Source: a filamentous cyanobacterium ESFC-1 | Lineage (GTDB): Bacteria; Cyanobacteriota; Cyanobacteriia; Cyanobacteriales; Spirulinaceae | DNA length: 42,710 nt | Reading direction: 5' to 3' | Assembly (NCBI GenBank): GCA_000380225.1 | Contig: KB904821.1 | Span: forward strand, 3,111,934 to 3,154,643 | The notes under the pieces: generated by a model | The model's input: the letters and a program-made list of their open reading frames with translations, nothing else | Databases searched by the model: none | What the model was told of the DNA's origin: nothing | Shown here: in pieces, positions 18,184-27,990 of the stretch | Numbering within the stretch: position 1 is the stretch's first letter | Layout of the letters: every line of letters begins with the position of its first letter | Made by a program: the position numbers and the translations under genes

Positions 18184-19351
18184 GCTCTTTTAATGCTAAA
18201 AACTTTTCATACTGCTTTATCGTATCTTGAGCAATATTAGACCAATTAAATTTTTGCGCGATCGCCCAACATTCTTGAGATAATGATGTATAAGCATTTT
18301 CAGATAAACTCAGTAATTCTATAATCTTTAAACTAAACTGTTCTATATTACCCGGTTGAACCATTAAATCAGTTGAGCAATATTTAAGCATTTCTCTTGG
18401 CCCTGGAACATCATAAGCAACCGTAGGAACACCACAAGCTAGTTTCTCTAAAACCGCAAAGCCAAACCCCTCAATATAACTAGGAAATGCTCCCACTGTG
18501 GAATTTTGTAAAAGTTGGGGAAGCTCATCACTTTGATATTGAGGAATCACAGTAATTATTTTAGGATTAATATTGGGCAAATCCCTCAATACCATTGCTT
18601 CATTAAGTCCTGTTCCTAAGAATAAAAAATGAACTTCAGGAATGACTTGACTAATTTGTTTAATAATATTTGACCAATCTTGCGAACCTTTACGGGGACT
18701 CCAAGTACCAATAAATACAACAGTCTTGCAGTTTAAACGCTGCTGAGATGACTGCATCGCTTTTGTAAAATCCTGCTGTCGCTGGGTTGATAACCCAAAG
18801 GGAAAAACTGAGCATTTTTTCTTTAAATTTAAATACGTTTCAATATATTTTTTCTCATCTCCATTCGGAACATTAATCAGATCGCAAGTTTCTAAACTAC
18901 GACGGCAAAATCGAGGTTCTTGAAAATATCGCCAACGATAAAGCTGATTTAAAACGCGAACCTTCCAACTTTTAGGAGGATATTTTTTTCGTTCCCAGCA
19001 AGCAAAATCTTCATAAAATGCATTTAAACCCACTGAACGAGTTACCAATAAACCTTTAAAATTTAATAACGTTTTAGAAGTTGGCAAATTACCTTGATGC
19101 GCGTCAATAATATCAAAACGATGAGCATTTTGGCGCACATAAGCTTGTGCTTTGACAGGGAAAGAAGGACGGAATAAGCCTGCTAAAACCGAAGATGCTG
19201 CTTGCGGAAAAGCATCATGATAATCAAACTTCTCGACATAATGACCCATCGCTTCAAATTCTTCTGCAAGTTCTAACTGAACCCTAGCCCCTCCTAAATT
19301 TCGATTCCAGGGAATATGAAGTACCATTAAAATTTTCAAAGGTTGATTCAT
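18164..19351 (-). CDS. glycosyltransferase family 4
   Basis: 395 residues, GT-B fold. MVLHIPWNRNLGGARVQLELAEEF is the N-terminal glycine-rich region. VVFIGTWSPRKGSQDW is the interdomain strand. SYIEGFGFAVLEKLACGVPTVAYDVPGPREM is a textbook GT4 donor-binding site with E-x7-E. It is followed by 20 bp of overlap with a GT2 gene and preceded by 31 bp after the GT8-like gene. No signal peptide is present, so it acts at the cytoplasmic face of the membrane. Confidence 0.93.
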   Translation of the reverse strand: MNQPLKILMVLHIPWNRNLGGARVQLELAEEFEAMGHYVEKFDYHDAFPQAASSVLAGLFRPSFPVKAQAYVRQNAHRFDIIDAHQGNLPTSKTLLNFKGLLVTRSVGLNAFYEDFACWERKKYPPKSWKVRVLNQLYRWRYFQEPRFCRRSLETCDLINVPNGDEKKYIETYLNLKKKCSVFPFGLSTQRQQDFTKAMQSSQQRLNCKTVVFIGTWSPRKGSQDWSNIIKQISQVIPEVHFLFLGTGLNEAMVLRDLPNINPKIITVIPQYQSDELPQLLQNSTVGAFPSYIEGFGFAVLEKLACGVPTVAYDVPGPREMLKYCSTDLMVQPGNIEQFSLKIIELLSLSENAYTSLSQECWAIAQKFNWSNIAQDTIKQYEKFLALKEHETNGN

Positions 19352-19382
19352 TCTGGTTGATTTGAGCCGTTAAATATTAAAG

Positions 19383-20228
19383 TTAAACTAAATACTGCCA
19401 ATTGCACCAAAACTTATGACGAATGGGGCTAACATAATGTCTTAAAGCGATGCTGTTACCAGCGTAACAATCTTGATAAATAAACTCATCGCTACGATCC
19501 ATAATATACTGAGTTGAATTTAGGGCGATCGCGCGATTATAATGTAACGTCAAGTGTAACATTGTTTGTTCGCTGAAATAGTTAGGATCGGCGTTTAAAG
19601 CCAAAAAACGCTGCATCGCAACAGACCAATCTAGCCTTTCTTTAAAGATAACAAATCCTCCATTAATCGGCTTTTCAACTTCTGTATCACTTTGAATCAA
19701 GCGATTATCCAAAGCCTGAGTTTCATCGGGAAGATAATAAGCAACAGCCCCATCATCTTCAATCAAAGTAACTAAATTCTGGGCTGCGGGGAAAAACAAA
19801 ATATCAGAATCTACATACAAAGAAACTTCGTGAGTCGGGAGAGAAAGCAACGTCGCTAGTTTTTTCCCCATCGGATTAAGTTCAGCATAGCGATATACTA
19901 ATTTCGGTAAATCTGGTTTCGCAAAATGCTGTAAATCAATCACTTTAACGCAAGGATGAATTGCTTGTAATAACGCACCACTTTGCGGGGTATAACTCCC
20001 ATCAGAAATGACTACAAACTGCTGTGGAGTCCCCACATAAGCTAAAAAAGAACGAATACTCGCAACTTGTTCGGGTAAATCTCGTTCGCAGGATAACGCA
20101 TAAATAGAAGCCCCAATCTCTCTCTTTTCCGGAATCGGAAAATCTTGTTCTGACTGCATTTTTTGATAATATCGCCAACGATTGTATTTCCCCTGCAATC
20201 TGGCAAGACGATAGCCCCAGTTAACCAT
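19383..20228 (-). CDS. GT-A nucleotide-sugar transferase-like protein (GT8-like)
   Basis: 281 residues. IGASIYALSCERDLPEQVASIRSFLAYVG begins a Rossmann-like domain. LYVDSDILFF contains a clean DxD metal motif (D140, D142). Downstream INGGFVIFKERLDW and FSEQTMLHLTL resemble the acceptor/donor region of GT8-type or nucleotide-diphospho-sugar transferases. The overall family cannot be pinned down without profile search. It sits 10 bp downstream of a GT2 and 31 bp upstream of a GT4 in the same leftward operon, so a role in the same glycan is likely. Confidence 0.75.
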   Translation of the reverse strand: MVNWGYRLARLQGKYNRWRYYQKMQSEQDFPIPEKREIGASIYALSCERDLPEQVASIRSFLAYVGTPQQFVVISDGSYTPQSGALLQAIHPCVKVIDLQHFAKPDLPKLVYRYAELNPMGKKLATLLSLPTHEVSLYVDSDILFFPAAQNLVTLIEDDGAVAYYLPDETQALDNRLIQSDTEVEKPINGGFVIFKERLDWSVAMQRFLALNADPNYFSEQTMLHLTLHYNRAIALNSTQYIMDRSDEFIYQDCYAGNSIALRHYVSPIRHKFWCNWQYLV

Positions 20229-20238
20229 ATTTTGCGCC

Positions 20239-21267
20239 TCAGCGTTTTTGTATTGTTTGTTTAATTTCTTTTAAGGCTTGTAATACTTCAACTCCCAAAC
20301 TAGAAACTAAATATTTAAAAACTAACTCTGGCGTTAAGCCCCGTAAGCCAAAATGATGAACCAATTGCTGTACAGTCTGACGAAATAAAGGGAGTCTTAA
20401 TTTACCAAAGTTATCTAGACATAAACCATACAAAGAAGCTTTTGCTTTGGTTTTAATTTCAGAGTTTAAATTAGTATTACAATAAACTTGTTCGCAAAGC
20501 TGGAATGCTTCTTCAGCCCAAATTAGCATTTGTTGAGCAGATTTAGCATCATCATGAATACGCCAATTTGCAACTATATTAGGCTGATAACTAAATTGAT
20601 ATCCCTCAATTATAAGTCTCAAAATAAACTCTTGATCCATACAATGACGCAGTGAATCATTAATATAGTTATTATCTTTAAAGATTTTGTCGGTATAAAA
20701 AACCGAATGATTGCAAATCCCTGAGTAGGGAATCATATTCTCAATTTTCGCTTCAGTAATCGGATAAGGTTCTATAATCTCTCCCGACTCATCAACAAAG
20801 TTAATATTGCCATAAACCACATCTGTTTCGGGATTTTCTAATAAGGTTTGAGCAGCGTAATTAAAGGCATTAGGGTTATAAATATCGTCAGAATTTTGCC
20901 AGCCAATTAACTTTCCCGTTGCTTTTTTAAAACCTTTATTTAACGCATCTGATTGACCGCGATCGCGTTCGCTAACCCAAACCGCAATCCACGGTTCATA
21001 CTTTTTGATAATCTCTAATGTATTATCGGTACTGCCCCCATCAATAATAATAAACTCTAAGTTAGGATAACCCTGTAGTAAAACCGAGCGAATTGTGGCT
21101 TCGATAAACTGTCCTTGATTGTAACTGGGAGTGACAATACTAATCTGTGGCCAATCTTCTTTGTCAATGTCCAGAAGTTGGGGTTGTTCTGTCCAAGGCC
21201 AACCTGATTTTCCTGGAGGTGGAGGAGGTAAATCTTTGAGAGTAATTCTAGATGAGCAAATCGGCAT
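20239..21267 (-). CDS. glycosyltransferase family 2
   Basis: 342 residues. A proline-rich lead (DLPPPPPGKSGWPW, 12-25) precedes a clear GT2 domain: ISIVTPSYNQGQFIEATIRSV (43-62), IIIDGGSTDNT (73-83), ERDRGQSDALNKGF (100-113) and the metal motif NSDDIY (D127, D128). The C-terminal ~100 residues are helical and unassigned. Spacing is 10-11 bp to both neighbours. This is the inverting, single-addition type rather than a processive synthase: no membrane helices and no QxxRW are seen. Confidence 0.94.
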   Translation of the reverse strand: MPICSSRITLKDLPPPPPGKSGWPWTEQPQLLDIDKEDWPQISIVTPSYNQGQFIEATIRSVLLQGYPNLEFIIIDGGSTDNTLEIIKKYEPWIAVWVSERDRGQSDALNKGFKKATGKLIGWQNSDDIYNPNAFNYAAQTLLENPETDVVYGNINFVDESGEIIEPYPITEAKIENMIPYSGICNHSVFYTDKIFKDNNYINDSLRHCMDQEFILRLIIEGYQFSYQPNIVANWRIHDDAKSAQQMLIWAEEAFQLCEQVYCNTNLNSEIKTKAKASLYGLCLDNFGKLRLPLFRQTVQQLVHHFGLRGLTPELVFKYLVSSLGVEVLQALKEIKQTIQKR

Positions 21268-21277
21268 TTTTAGTAAC

Positions 21278-22390
21278 TTAAATTAAACTTTGATAAACGT
21301 TTAGGATGTCTTTTGTGGTTCGTTCCCAACTAAAAAGTTTAGCGCGATCGCGCCCCTTTTCGATCCAGGAATCGCGTTCTATGGGGCTATCGAGAAAACG
21401 GCGTAAATGCGTTACTAATTCTTCAGTAGAAGTGGGGTCAAACAGAATCCCTGCATCTCCTACTACTTCGGGAATACTAGCGCGATTCGAGGCAATAACT
21501 GGCGTTCCACAAGCCATTGCTTCTAAAGGGGGAATCCCGAAACCTTCGTATAAAGAAGGATAAACAAATGCGATACTACAGCGATACAACTTCGCTAAAT
21601 GTCGATCGTTGACTTGACCATAATACTCGATGCGATCGCCAATTTTTAAAGCCGCGATCGCTTGTTCTTCTTCAGGGGTAAAAGGACTCCCTACTACACA
21701 CAAATTTACATCATTTTTCGTTTCGCAAACAATCGCAAAGGCTTCTAACAATCGCGCAAAGTTTTTATAACTATAACGTCCTCCCACATATAAAAAATAA
21801 GGTTGCTGGGGAACAGGTTCATCTCCATAAGCCCAACTTTCATTTATTTCCGAAGCTAAATAAACAACTTTAACTCGTTCTTCCGGTATATTATGAATCT
21901 TAATTAAATCTTTTTTAGTATTTTCAGAAATACACAAAACTACCGTCGCTGCGGTAATTGCTTGTTTTTTCTCCTCAAAATGCTGACCCGTATCGTCTAA
22001 ATCTTGCCAAAATAACTCATGAATCATATCCCAAACTGTTAACACTAAAGGACGCGATCGCATCAAAGACGATCCTTGTCCTAAAAAAGTATAATAAGTC
22101 GGATGAATAATATCGGGTTGAATCGCAGTAGTTGCTTGCTTAAAATAAAAACTTGCAGCCCAATGATTCATTTTGTCTGCTAAACGATTGGGTCGAAAAA
22201 TAACCCGACGATAATAATATGTTTTTAAATTTGGATGTTGAGGATAGTTATTTTCGCGAACTTGTAAAGTCGTAAGATAGGGATAATAATATTGAGGCAA
22301 TCGCGGTACAATACTGGCAAAATAGCGGTTAATTCCCCCCGCAGCTTGTCGGTCAAAAACTGTCCCATCATACAAAACTTTTATCTTCAT
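21278..22390 (-). CDS. glycosyltransferase family 4
   Basis: 370 residues. KVLYDGTVFDRQAAGGINRYF is the glycine-rich acceptor loop typical of mannosyl- and rhamnosyl-type GT4 enzymes. FLYVGGRYSYKNFARLLEAF and SLYEGFGIPPLEAMACGTPVIAS (E-x7-E) form the donor site, then IPEVVGDAGILFDP. The ATG overlaps the stop of the methyltransferase upstream as ATGA, so translation is coupled. Family is certain, donor unknown. Confidence 0.95.
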   Translation of the reverse strand: MKIKVLYDGTVFDRQAAGGINRYFASIVPRLPQYYYPYLTTLQVRENNYPQHPNLKTYYYRRVIFRPNRLADKMNHWAASFYFKQATTAIQPDIIHPTYYTFLGQGSSLMRSRPLVLTVWDMIHELFWQDLDDTGQHFEEKKQAITAATVVLCISENTKKDLIKIHNIPEERVKVVYLASEINESWAYGDEPVPQQPYFLYVGGRYSYKNFARLLEAFAIVCETKNDVNLCVVGSPFTPEEEQAIAALKIGDRIEYYGQVNDRHLAKLYRCSIAFVYPSLYEGFGIPPLEAMACGTPVIASNRASIPEVVGDAGILFDPTSTEELVTHLRRFLDSPIERDSWIEKGRDRAKLFSWERTTKDILNVYQSLI

Positions 22391-23298
22391 TTTATCATTT
22401 CCAATGCTACAACTGACCGGGCCGCAGCCGCTAAATCTGGATCATAATCTCGACTCGAATCAGGGTCACAATATTTAGTTTTATGAAAGTTAAAATATTC
22501 ACAATCCTGACAATCTTCCCGCGTTGAAATAAACCAGCCTTCGCGATTATATTGGAAAAAGGTTTCTTGGTAATGAGTGGGAGCAAATGTTTGTTTTACC
22601 TGCTCTAACATCGTCCGATCAAATTGTTGTTGAAAAACATCATATTGATAGCGACCAAAGGGCAAAGTAATAAAACACTTATGACCTTTTTTAAGAACTC
22701 TTTTCAACTCTTTAACCGCCACTAAATAATCTTGGGGTTTATTTTCTTGGTAATTTGTTTCTGAGGTGTACAGCATTTTATTATCCATCCCAATATGTTC
22801 GAGGGTGGAAATCGAAGCAACTCCCTCAAAAAACTCATCTTGAAACGGTAAATCTCTTAAATCCGTGTAAACATAAGAAACCCCCTGTTGCCAAAAACAA
22901 TTTGCTTCTGGGGCTAAAGTAACGCAATATAAATGATGTTGAGCGAGTCGCGGATGTTCGACCAAACAACGATAATTAAGAGACGATCCTGCATCTAGAA
23001 AATGCCCTGCTATATCCTCAGAACACAAGCGACTCATTAACCAAGGATATTCAACCACTCTTTCATCGAGAAACTGACCGTAATTTGGCGGCAAATCTAA
23101 GTTATCACCAAAACATTTAATAATATTAGAATCAGCGATCGCCTGTTCAATAAACTGCCACTTAAACTCTTGATAACCCGGCGACCAAGGCTTTCTACCA
23201 TCTTGGAGATAGTGAGCTATTTTTTGCTTAAAATACTGAGTTTTACGTTGCTCATACCAACGCTGATAAACCTGAGAAATAAAACGACCAACCACCAT
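22387..23298 (-). CDS. class I SAM-dependent methyltransferase
   Basis: 303 residues. GHFLDAGSSLNYRCL is motif I; DLRDLPFQDEFFEGVASISTLEHIGMDN covers motifs II-III, and LKRVLKKGHKCFITLPFG is the post-motif strand. No zinc-ribbon is present, unlike the methyltransferase at 16485-17258. It lies directly downstream of Wzt. In several ABC-dependent O-antigen systems a methyltransferase near Wzt caps the chain and sets its length; that role here is inference only. It overlaps the following GT4 by 4 bp. Confidence 0.88.
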   Translation of the reverse strand: MVVGRFISQVYQRWYEQRKTQYFKQKIAHYLQDGRKPWSPGYQEFKWQFIEQAIADSNIIKCFGDNLDLPPNYGQFLDERVVEYPWLMSRLCSEDIAGHFLDAGSSLNYRCLVEHPRLAQHHLYCVTLAPEANCFWQQGVSYVYTDLRDLPFQDEFFEGVASISTLEHIGMDNKMLYTSETNYQENKPQDYLVAVKELKRVLKKGHKCFITLPFGRYQYDVFQQQFDRTMLEQVKQTFAPTHYQETFFQYNREGWFISTREDCQDCEYFNFHKTKYCDPDSSRDYDPDLAAAARSVVALEMIK

Positions 23299-23315
23299 TT
23301 AGTTTATAATTTTAA

Positions 23316-24617
23316 TCAAGGATGTATTGATACACATTCAGACAGTTTTGCTTCTTGCCAAGGCAAATCTATCATCACCAACCCGACATTATGGGGTTGA
23401 TTATATTGAGCATATTTTGTGCCTGTTTCTAATACCACAAAACTTAAAATATGTTCGTGAAAATCATGAATTTCAACCATCGGTTGATGAGCTGCTAATG
23501 TTAGTAAATAAGAACCAGGCATCAAGAACATACCGGGGATTTCAATAGTAGTTTGATACTGACCCGGCGAACGTTCGGCTAAACTTGCTGTATTGAAATC
23601 TGATTGCTGCGAAGTAAAAACCGGTCGGCCATCGTGGGTATCTACCCGAATTGACAGTTCGAGATTACTCAAATTTTGGGTGATTTCATATTCTAAAATA
23701 ATTTTAATTGGAGAACGAACATCGAGTTCAGAACTTTTGCGATCGCCTGTATCTAAAACAGAAACCGAACTAAAAAAAGCAGCTTTATCCTGTTTCAACG
23801 AAGAATTTAAACAAATTTTGCCATTCCGCGTATCTTCTGTATTCGTCGTTAAATAATGAGAAATAATTTGATTGACATCTCCTTGTTCAAGTAAACAGCC
23901 TTTTTGAAAATAAAACGCCTTATTACATAATTGAACAATCGTTCCCATATTGTGACTCACAAAAATAACCGTGCGGCCTTCTTTGCCCACATCTTCCATT
24001 TTGCCTAAACATTTCTTTTGAAACTGGGCATCCCCCACGGCTAAAACCTCATCAACAACCAAAATTTCGGGTTCTAAATGGGCAGCAACCGCAAAAGCCA
24101 GGCGGACATACATCCCCGAAGAATAGCGTTTTACGGGCGTATCGAGGAACTGTTCGACTTCTGCAAACGCCACAATCTCATCAAATTTGCGCTGAATTTC
24201 AGCCTTACTCATGCCCAAAATTGCGCCGTTGAGATAGATATTTTCGCGGCCTGTTAATTCGGGGTGAAACCCTGTTCCTACCTCTAGTAAACTCGCAACC
24301 CGGCCTTTAAGACGAATGCGGCCCGTGGTAGGGTCAGTGATGCGACTAAGGAGTTTAAGCAGCGTGGATTTTCCTGCCCCATTGCGGCCAATAATGCCTA
24401 CGCGATCGCCCTGGTTTACTTCAAAAGAAACATCTCGCAGCGCCCAAAATTCCTCGGTTTTGGGGGGTGCGGTTTGTTGTCCGGGTTTCAAGCCACGACG
24501 CAGTAGCGATCGCCAACCGCGATCGAGGACATGACGCAGCCCCGTATCCTGGGGTTGTTGGTGGCCAATCGTGTATTTTTTGCCTAAATTTTCGACTTGA
24601 ATCACCGTTTCGGACAT
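23316..24617 (-). CDS. wzt: polysaccharide ABC transporter ATPase with Wzt C-terminal domain
   Basis: 433 residues. Residues ~1-250 form the ATPase: Walker A GIIGRNGAGKSTLLKLL, signature YSSGMYVRLAFA (the YSSGM form typical of Wzt/TagH), Walker B ILVVDEVLAVGD and H-loop VSHN. Residues ~290-433 are a beta-rich extension (LDVRSPIKIILEYEI...PGMFLMPGSYLLTL) matching the Wzt carbohydrate-binding domain that recognises the chain's terminal modification before export. I chose the ATG at 24617 (MSETVIQVENLGKKY); the frame remains open 18 codons further without homology. It is preceded by its permease. Confidence 0.96.
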   Translation of the reverse strand: MSETVIQVENLGKKYTIGHQQPQDTGLRHVLDRGWRSLLRRGLKPGQQTAPPKTEEFWALRDVSFEVNQGDRVGIIGRNGAGKSTLLKLLSRITDPTTGRIRLKGRVASLLEVGTGFHPELTGRENIYLNGAILGMSKAEIQRKFDEIVAFAEVEQFLDTPVKRYSSGMYVRLAFAVAAHLEPEILVVDEVLAVGDAQFQKKCLGKMEDVGKEGRTVIFVSHNMGTIVQLCNKAFYFQKGCLLEQGDVNQIISHYLTTNTEDTRNGKICLNSSLKQDKAAFFSSVSVLDTGDRKSSELDVRSPIKIILEYEITQNLSNLELSIRVDTHDGRPVFTSQQSDFNTASLAERSPGQYQTTIEIPGMFLMPGSYLLTLAAHQPMVEIHDFHEHILSFVVLETGTKYAQYNQPHNVGLVMIDLPWQEAKLSECVSIHP

Positions 24618-24675
24618 AACAGCACACAATAGCGTCAATGGGCTTGGGAATGGCAGGATACAGGCAAACAACCGG

Positions 24676-25509
24676 TTAAATCACATCAGCAAACGTGCGC
24701 TCCACCTTGCGAAAATACCAAATACTACTGGCCAGCAGTACCGCCAGCAAACCTAAAGAGAGTATAAACCCCGGCAAGTAAAGATTAGACGTACCACCTA
24801 AAATTGCCCAGCGAAAGCCATCAATCACCCCCACCAAAGGATTAAGGGAATACAACAATCGCCAACGCTCAGGAATGACGCTGCTACTAAATCCCACCGG
24901 GGAAACATAAAGACCAAACTGCACCATAAACGGCACAATATAGCGCACATCGCGATAGCGGACATTCAGGGCTGCCAACCACAACCCCGCCCCCAAACTC
25001 GCCGCCGCCGCGATCGCCACGAACAACGGCAAACACAAAATCCGCCAACTCGGTACATAGTTATACCAAGCCATCAACCCCAATAAAATCATCCCGGCGA
25101 CCATAAAATCCACAAAACTAACCACTACAGCACTCGCAGGCACAATCAAACGCGGAAAATAAATCTTAGAAATTAAATTCGCATTTGTAATTAAACTATT
25201 ACTACACGCCGAGAGAGAATTCGCAAAAAATTGCCAAGGTAACATGGCCGAGAACACCAAAATCGGGTAGGGTGCGCCCTCCGAGGGTAACTGGGCTAAC
25301 TTGCCAAATACCACCGTTAAGACAATCATCGTCAAAAACGGCTGAATCAGCGCCCAAGCAATCCCAATCGCCGTTTGCTTGTAGCGCACCAAAATATCCC
25401 GCCAAGCCAAAAAATAAAACAACTCTCGGTAACGCCATAAATCCGCCCAATAGTGCCTTTCAGTGCGGCCAGCTTCAATGATCAATTCCGACGGGGCGCG
25501 ATCGCTCAT
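24676..25509 (-). CDS. wzm: polysaccharide ABC transporter permease
   Basis: 277 residues, six predicted membrane helices, ABC-2 type. The cytoplasmic lead LWRYRELFYFLAWRDILVRYKQTAIGIAWALIQPF is diagnostic of Wzm/TagG/KpsM permeases. Together with Wzt it should flip the completed lipid-linked glycan across the inner membrane. I use the ATG at 25509 (MSDRAPSEL); a TTG at 25530 would add seven residues. It is the first gene of the ~15.7-kb leftward operon, divergent from the Wzc homologue. Confidence 0.96.
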   Translation of the reverse strand: MSDRAPSELIIEAGRTERHYWADLWRYRELFYFLAWRDILVRYKQTAIGIAWALIQPFLTMIVLTVVFGKLAQLPSEGAPYPILVFSAMLPWQFFANSLSACSNSLITNANLISKIYFPRLIVPASAVVVSFVDFMVAGMILLGLMAWYNYVPSWRILCLPLFVAIAAAASLGAGLWLAALNVRYRDVRYIVPFMVQFGLYVSPVGFSSSVIPERWRLLYSLNPLVGVIDGFRWAILGGTSNLYLPGFILSLGLLAVLLASSIWYFRKVERTFADVI

Positions 25510-25719
25510 ACAGTTCCTAGAGTCTTTCAAATCACGCTCGTCAGTGTAACAGAAAGCTCAGGAATTACTTAAATTTTTCCTGGTCGCTAAAGAGAAAGCT
25601 ATGATATTGATCGATCCCACCTTAAGATTTAAATCGAAAGCCAGCATTTTTCTCCACGGTCGCTATCCTCACGCCAAAAATTGCCGAAATTGTATCCAGC
25701 AATGTAACTCTTGGGTTCT
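25510..25719. promoter_or_regulatory. divergent wzm / wzc intergenic region
   Basis: 210 bp between the leftward export/glycosyltransferase operon and the rightward wzc-wza pair, so it must carry both promoters. TATGAT at 25600-25605 is a possible rightward -10 but has no good -35. No NtcA-type palindrome or direct-repeat operator is visible. Confidence 0.35.
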
Positions 25720-27990
25720 ATGGTCTTCAACGCAAAATCTCAACCGCCGTTTCCCAACTCCAACGGCAACAACCCACCCCCGAAAACGCCCCTCGACAGT
25801 CCGGGCTTCACCAAAGCCGAAGACGAAACCTTAAACCTGCGGGCCGTCTTATCCATTGCCCGCCGTCGTTGGTTATTACTGGTTGCGGTGACCGTGGCCG
25901 TGAGTGCTGTCGTGGGAGGCCGTGTCCTCAACGAAGAACCCCGCTATCAAAGTCAATTTCGCCTCCTCGTCGAACCCATTGCCAGCGATCAACAATTCGA
26001 CCAATTCAGTCAGCGATTAGCCGGACAATCCGGGATTATTCTTGACTACGATACCCAAATCCAAGTTTTACTCAGCCCCAATGTTCTCAATCCCATTGTT
26101 GAAAATATCCAAGAACGCTATCCCGAAATCGATTATGGCTATTTAGTGGGCAATCTGGGCATTCATCGCCTTGAAACTACTAAAATTCTCGAAATTTCCT
26201 TTACTGGCACCGACCCCGATCGCATCAAATACGTTCTAGACCAACTGGCCCAAGAATTTATCCGCTATTCCCAACAAGAGCAAAAAACAGGCAAACAAAA
26301 AGGACTCGCATTCGTCGAAGAGCAACTTCCGGTTTTGCAAGAGCGAGTAGACGGCCTGCAAGCCCAAGTTGAGACCTTTCGCCAAGCTAATAACCTGATC
26401 GAACCCGCCAGCCAAGGAGAAGCCGTTTCCAACCGTTTGATGAACCTCAAACAAGAACGGCAAAGCAATCGCGCTCGTCTGAACGAAGCCGAGTCCCTGT
26501 ATCAATCCTTGCAACGGCAACTCAATCTGGAATTGGGGGAAGCCATGACCGTGGCCGCCCTCAGCGAAGCGCCCCGTTACCAATCCTTGCTCAACGAATT
26601 GCAAAAAATTGAAACCGAACTGGCCCTCGAAACCGCCCGCTTTACTGCCAATAGTCCCCAAGTGCAAGCCCTGGTCAAAAAACGCAACCAACTGCTACCT
26701 CTATTGAGTCAGGAAGCCAACGTGGTTCTCGGCACAACTAGCGTCGCTAACAGTACCGAAGCCCTAGCCGCTTCCCCGAACCCGATTCGCTTGCAACTGA
26801 CCCAAGACCTGATTAAAGCTACCAACGAGCGCCAAATCTACACCGTGCGCGATCGCGCCCTGGCCCAAGCTGAAGCCGAAACCCAAGCCGCCCTTCAGGA
26901 AATGGCCACCGTTACCCGCCGTTATACCGACCTAGAGCGACAACTCGAAGTGGCCACCGAAAGCCTCAATCGCTTTTTGTCGGTGCAAGAAGACTTGCAA
27001 ATCGAAGCCGCCCAGCGCACCCTCTCCTGGGAAATCTTAGTAGACCCCGGACGGCCCTTTATGCCCATTTCCCCCAACGTGCCACGGGGCTTACTGATCG
27101 GTGCGGTGGCGGGATTACTCGCCGGGGCGGGGGCGGCTTTGCTGGCTGAAAAACTCGATGCCCGCTTTCACTCGGTCGAAGACCTCAAAGAAAGCGTCCG
27201 TTTGCCCCTTTTGGGGATTATCCCCCACCGCAAAGACTTCAAAGAACGACGAGGCGACGAACGAGCGACTCCTGTTCTCAGCACCATGCGCCGTTATCGG
27301 GCTTCTCCGTTTTTAGAAGCGTTTCGCTCCCTCAACACCAACTTATCTTTCCTCAATCCCGATACGCCATTGCAAACCTTGGTGATTAGTTCTTCGATGC
27401 CCCTCGAAGGCAAATCTACGACCTCGTTGCACCTGGCCCAAGCCGCAGCAGCTATGGGACAAAAAGTCTTGCTGGTGGATGCGGATTTGCGCCGACCGCA
27501 AATTCACGCCATGCTCGATTTGCCGAATGTGTGGGGCTTATCACATGCTATTTCGACAGATTTAGAGATTGACGATATTATCCAGCGATCGCCCACAGAA
27601 GATCATCTTTATATCCTGACGGCAGGACAGATTCCCCCCGACCCCACTCGGTTGCTGTCTTCCCAAAAAATGCGGAGTTTGATCGCCAAGTTCCGCGAAT
27701 CTTTTGACTTGGTAATCTTCGATACGCCCCCCTTGTTAGGATTGGCCGATGGTAAGTATTTGTCGGCTCATACCGATGGGATGCTTTTGGTGGTGCGCCT
27801 TGGTCGTACCGAACGCACGATTTTCAAACAAGTGCTAGACAGTCTCAAAGTTTCGCCATCTTCGGCCTTGGGTTTGATTGCCAACGGCGCGAAAGATTAC
27901 ACTTCTAGTTCCTACAGTTACTATCACCGCTATTTTGCTGAGGATGACTCCGAATCTCCCCATGAAAACCCGTTTGAACCTTCGCGCTAA
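25720..27990 (+). CDS. wzc: polysaccharide co-polymerase / tyrosine autokinase (Wzc-like)
   Basis: 756 residues. An N-terminal Wzz-type chain-length domain follows TM1 (WLLLVAVTVAVSAVVGG, ~50-66), with long periplasmic coiled coil, and TM2 (GLLIGAVAGLLAGAGAALL) comes near residue 460. The cytoplasmic BY-kinase has Walker A PLEGKSTT (~560-567), Walker A' LLVDADLRRP and Walker B LVIFDTPPLLG. A tyrosine-rich tail (SSSYSYYHRYF) is the usual autophosphorylation cluster. It should couple phosphorylation cycling to chain length and export. The start is ATG 25720 rather than TTG 25711; no ribosome site is obvious. It overlaps wza by 29 bp. Confidence 0.95.
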   Translation: MVFNAKSQPPFPNSNGNNPPPKTPLDSPGFTKAEDETLNLRAVLSIARRRWLLLVAVTVAVSAVVGGRVLNEEPRYQSQFRLLVEPIASDQQFDQFSQRLAGQSGIILDYDTQIQVLLSPNVLNPIVENIQERYPEIDYGYLVGNLGIHRLETTKILEISFTGTDPDRIKYVLDQLAQEFIRYSQQEQKTGKQKGLAFVEEQLPVLQERVDGLQAQVETFRQANNLIEPASQGEAVSNRLMNLKQERQSNRARLNEAESLYQSLQRQLNLELGEAMTVAALSEAPRYQSLLNELQKIETELALETARFTANSPQVQALVKKRNQLLPLLSQEANVVLGTTSVANSTEALAASPNPIRLQLTQDLIKATNERQIYTVRDRALAQAEAETQAALQEMATVTRRYTDLERQLEVATESLNRFLSVQEDLQIEAAQRTLSWEILVDPGRPFMPISPNVPRGLLIGAVAGLLAGAGAALLAEKLDARFHSVEDLKESVRLPLLGIIPHRKDFKERRGDERATPVLSTMRRYRASPFLEAFRSLNTNLSFLNPDTPLQTLVISSSMPLEGKSTTSLHLAQAAAAMGQKVLLVDADLRRPQIHAMLDLPNVWGLSHAISTDLEIDDIIQRSPTEDHLYILTAGQIPPDPTRLLSSQKMRSLIAKFRESFDLVIFDTPPLLGLADGKYLSAHTDGMLLVVRLGRTERTIFKQVLDSLKVSPSSALGLIANGAKDYTSSSYSYYHRYFAEDDSESPHENPFEPSR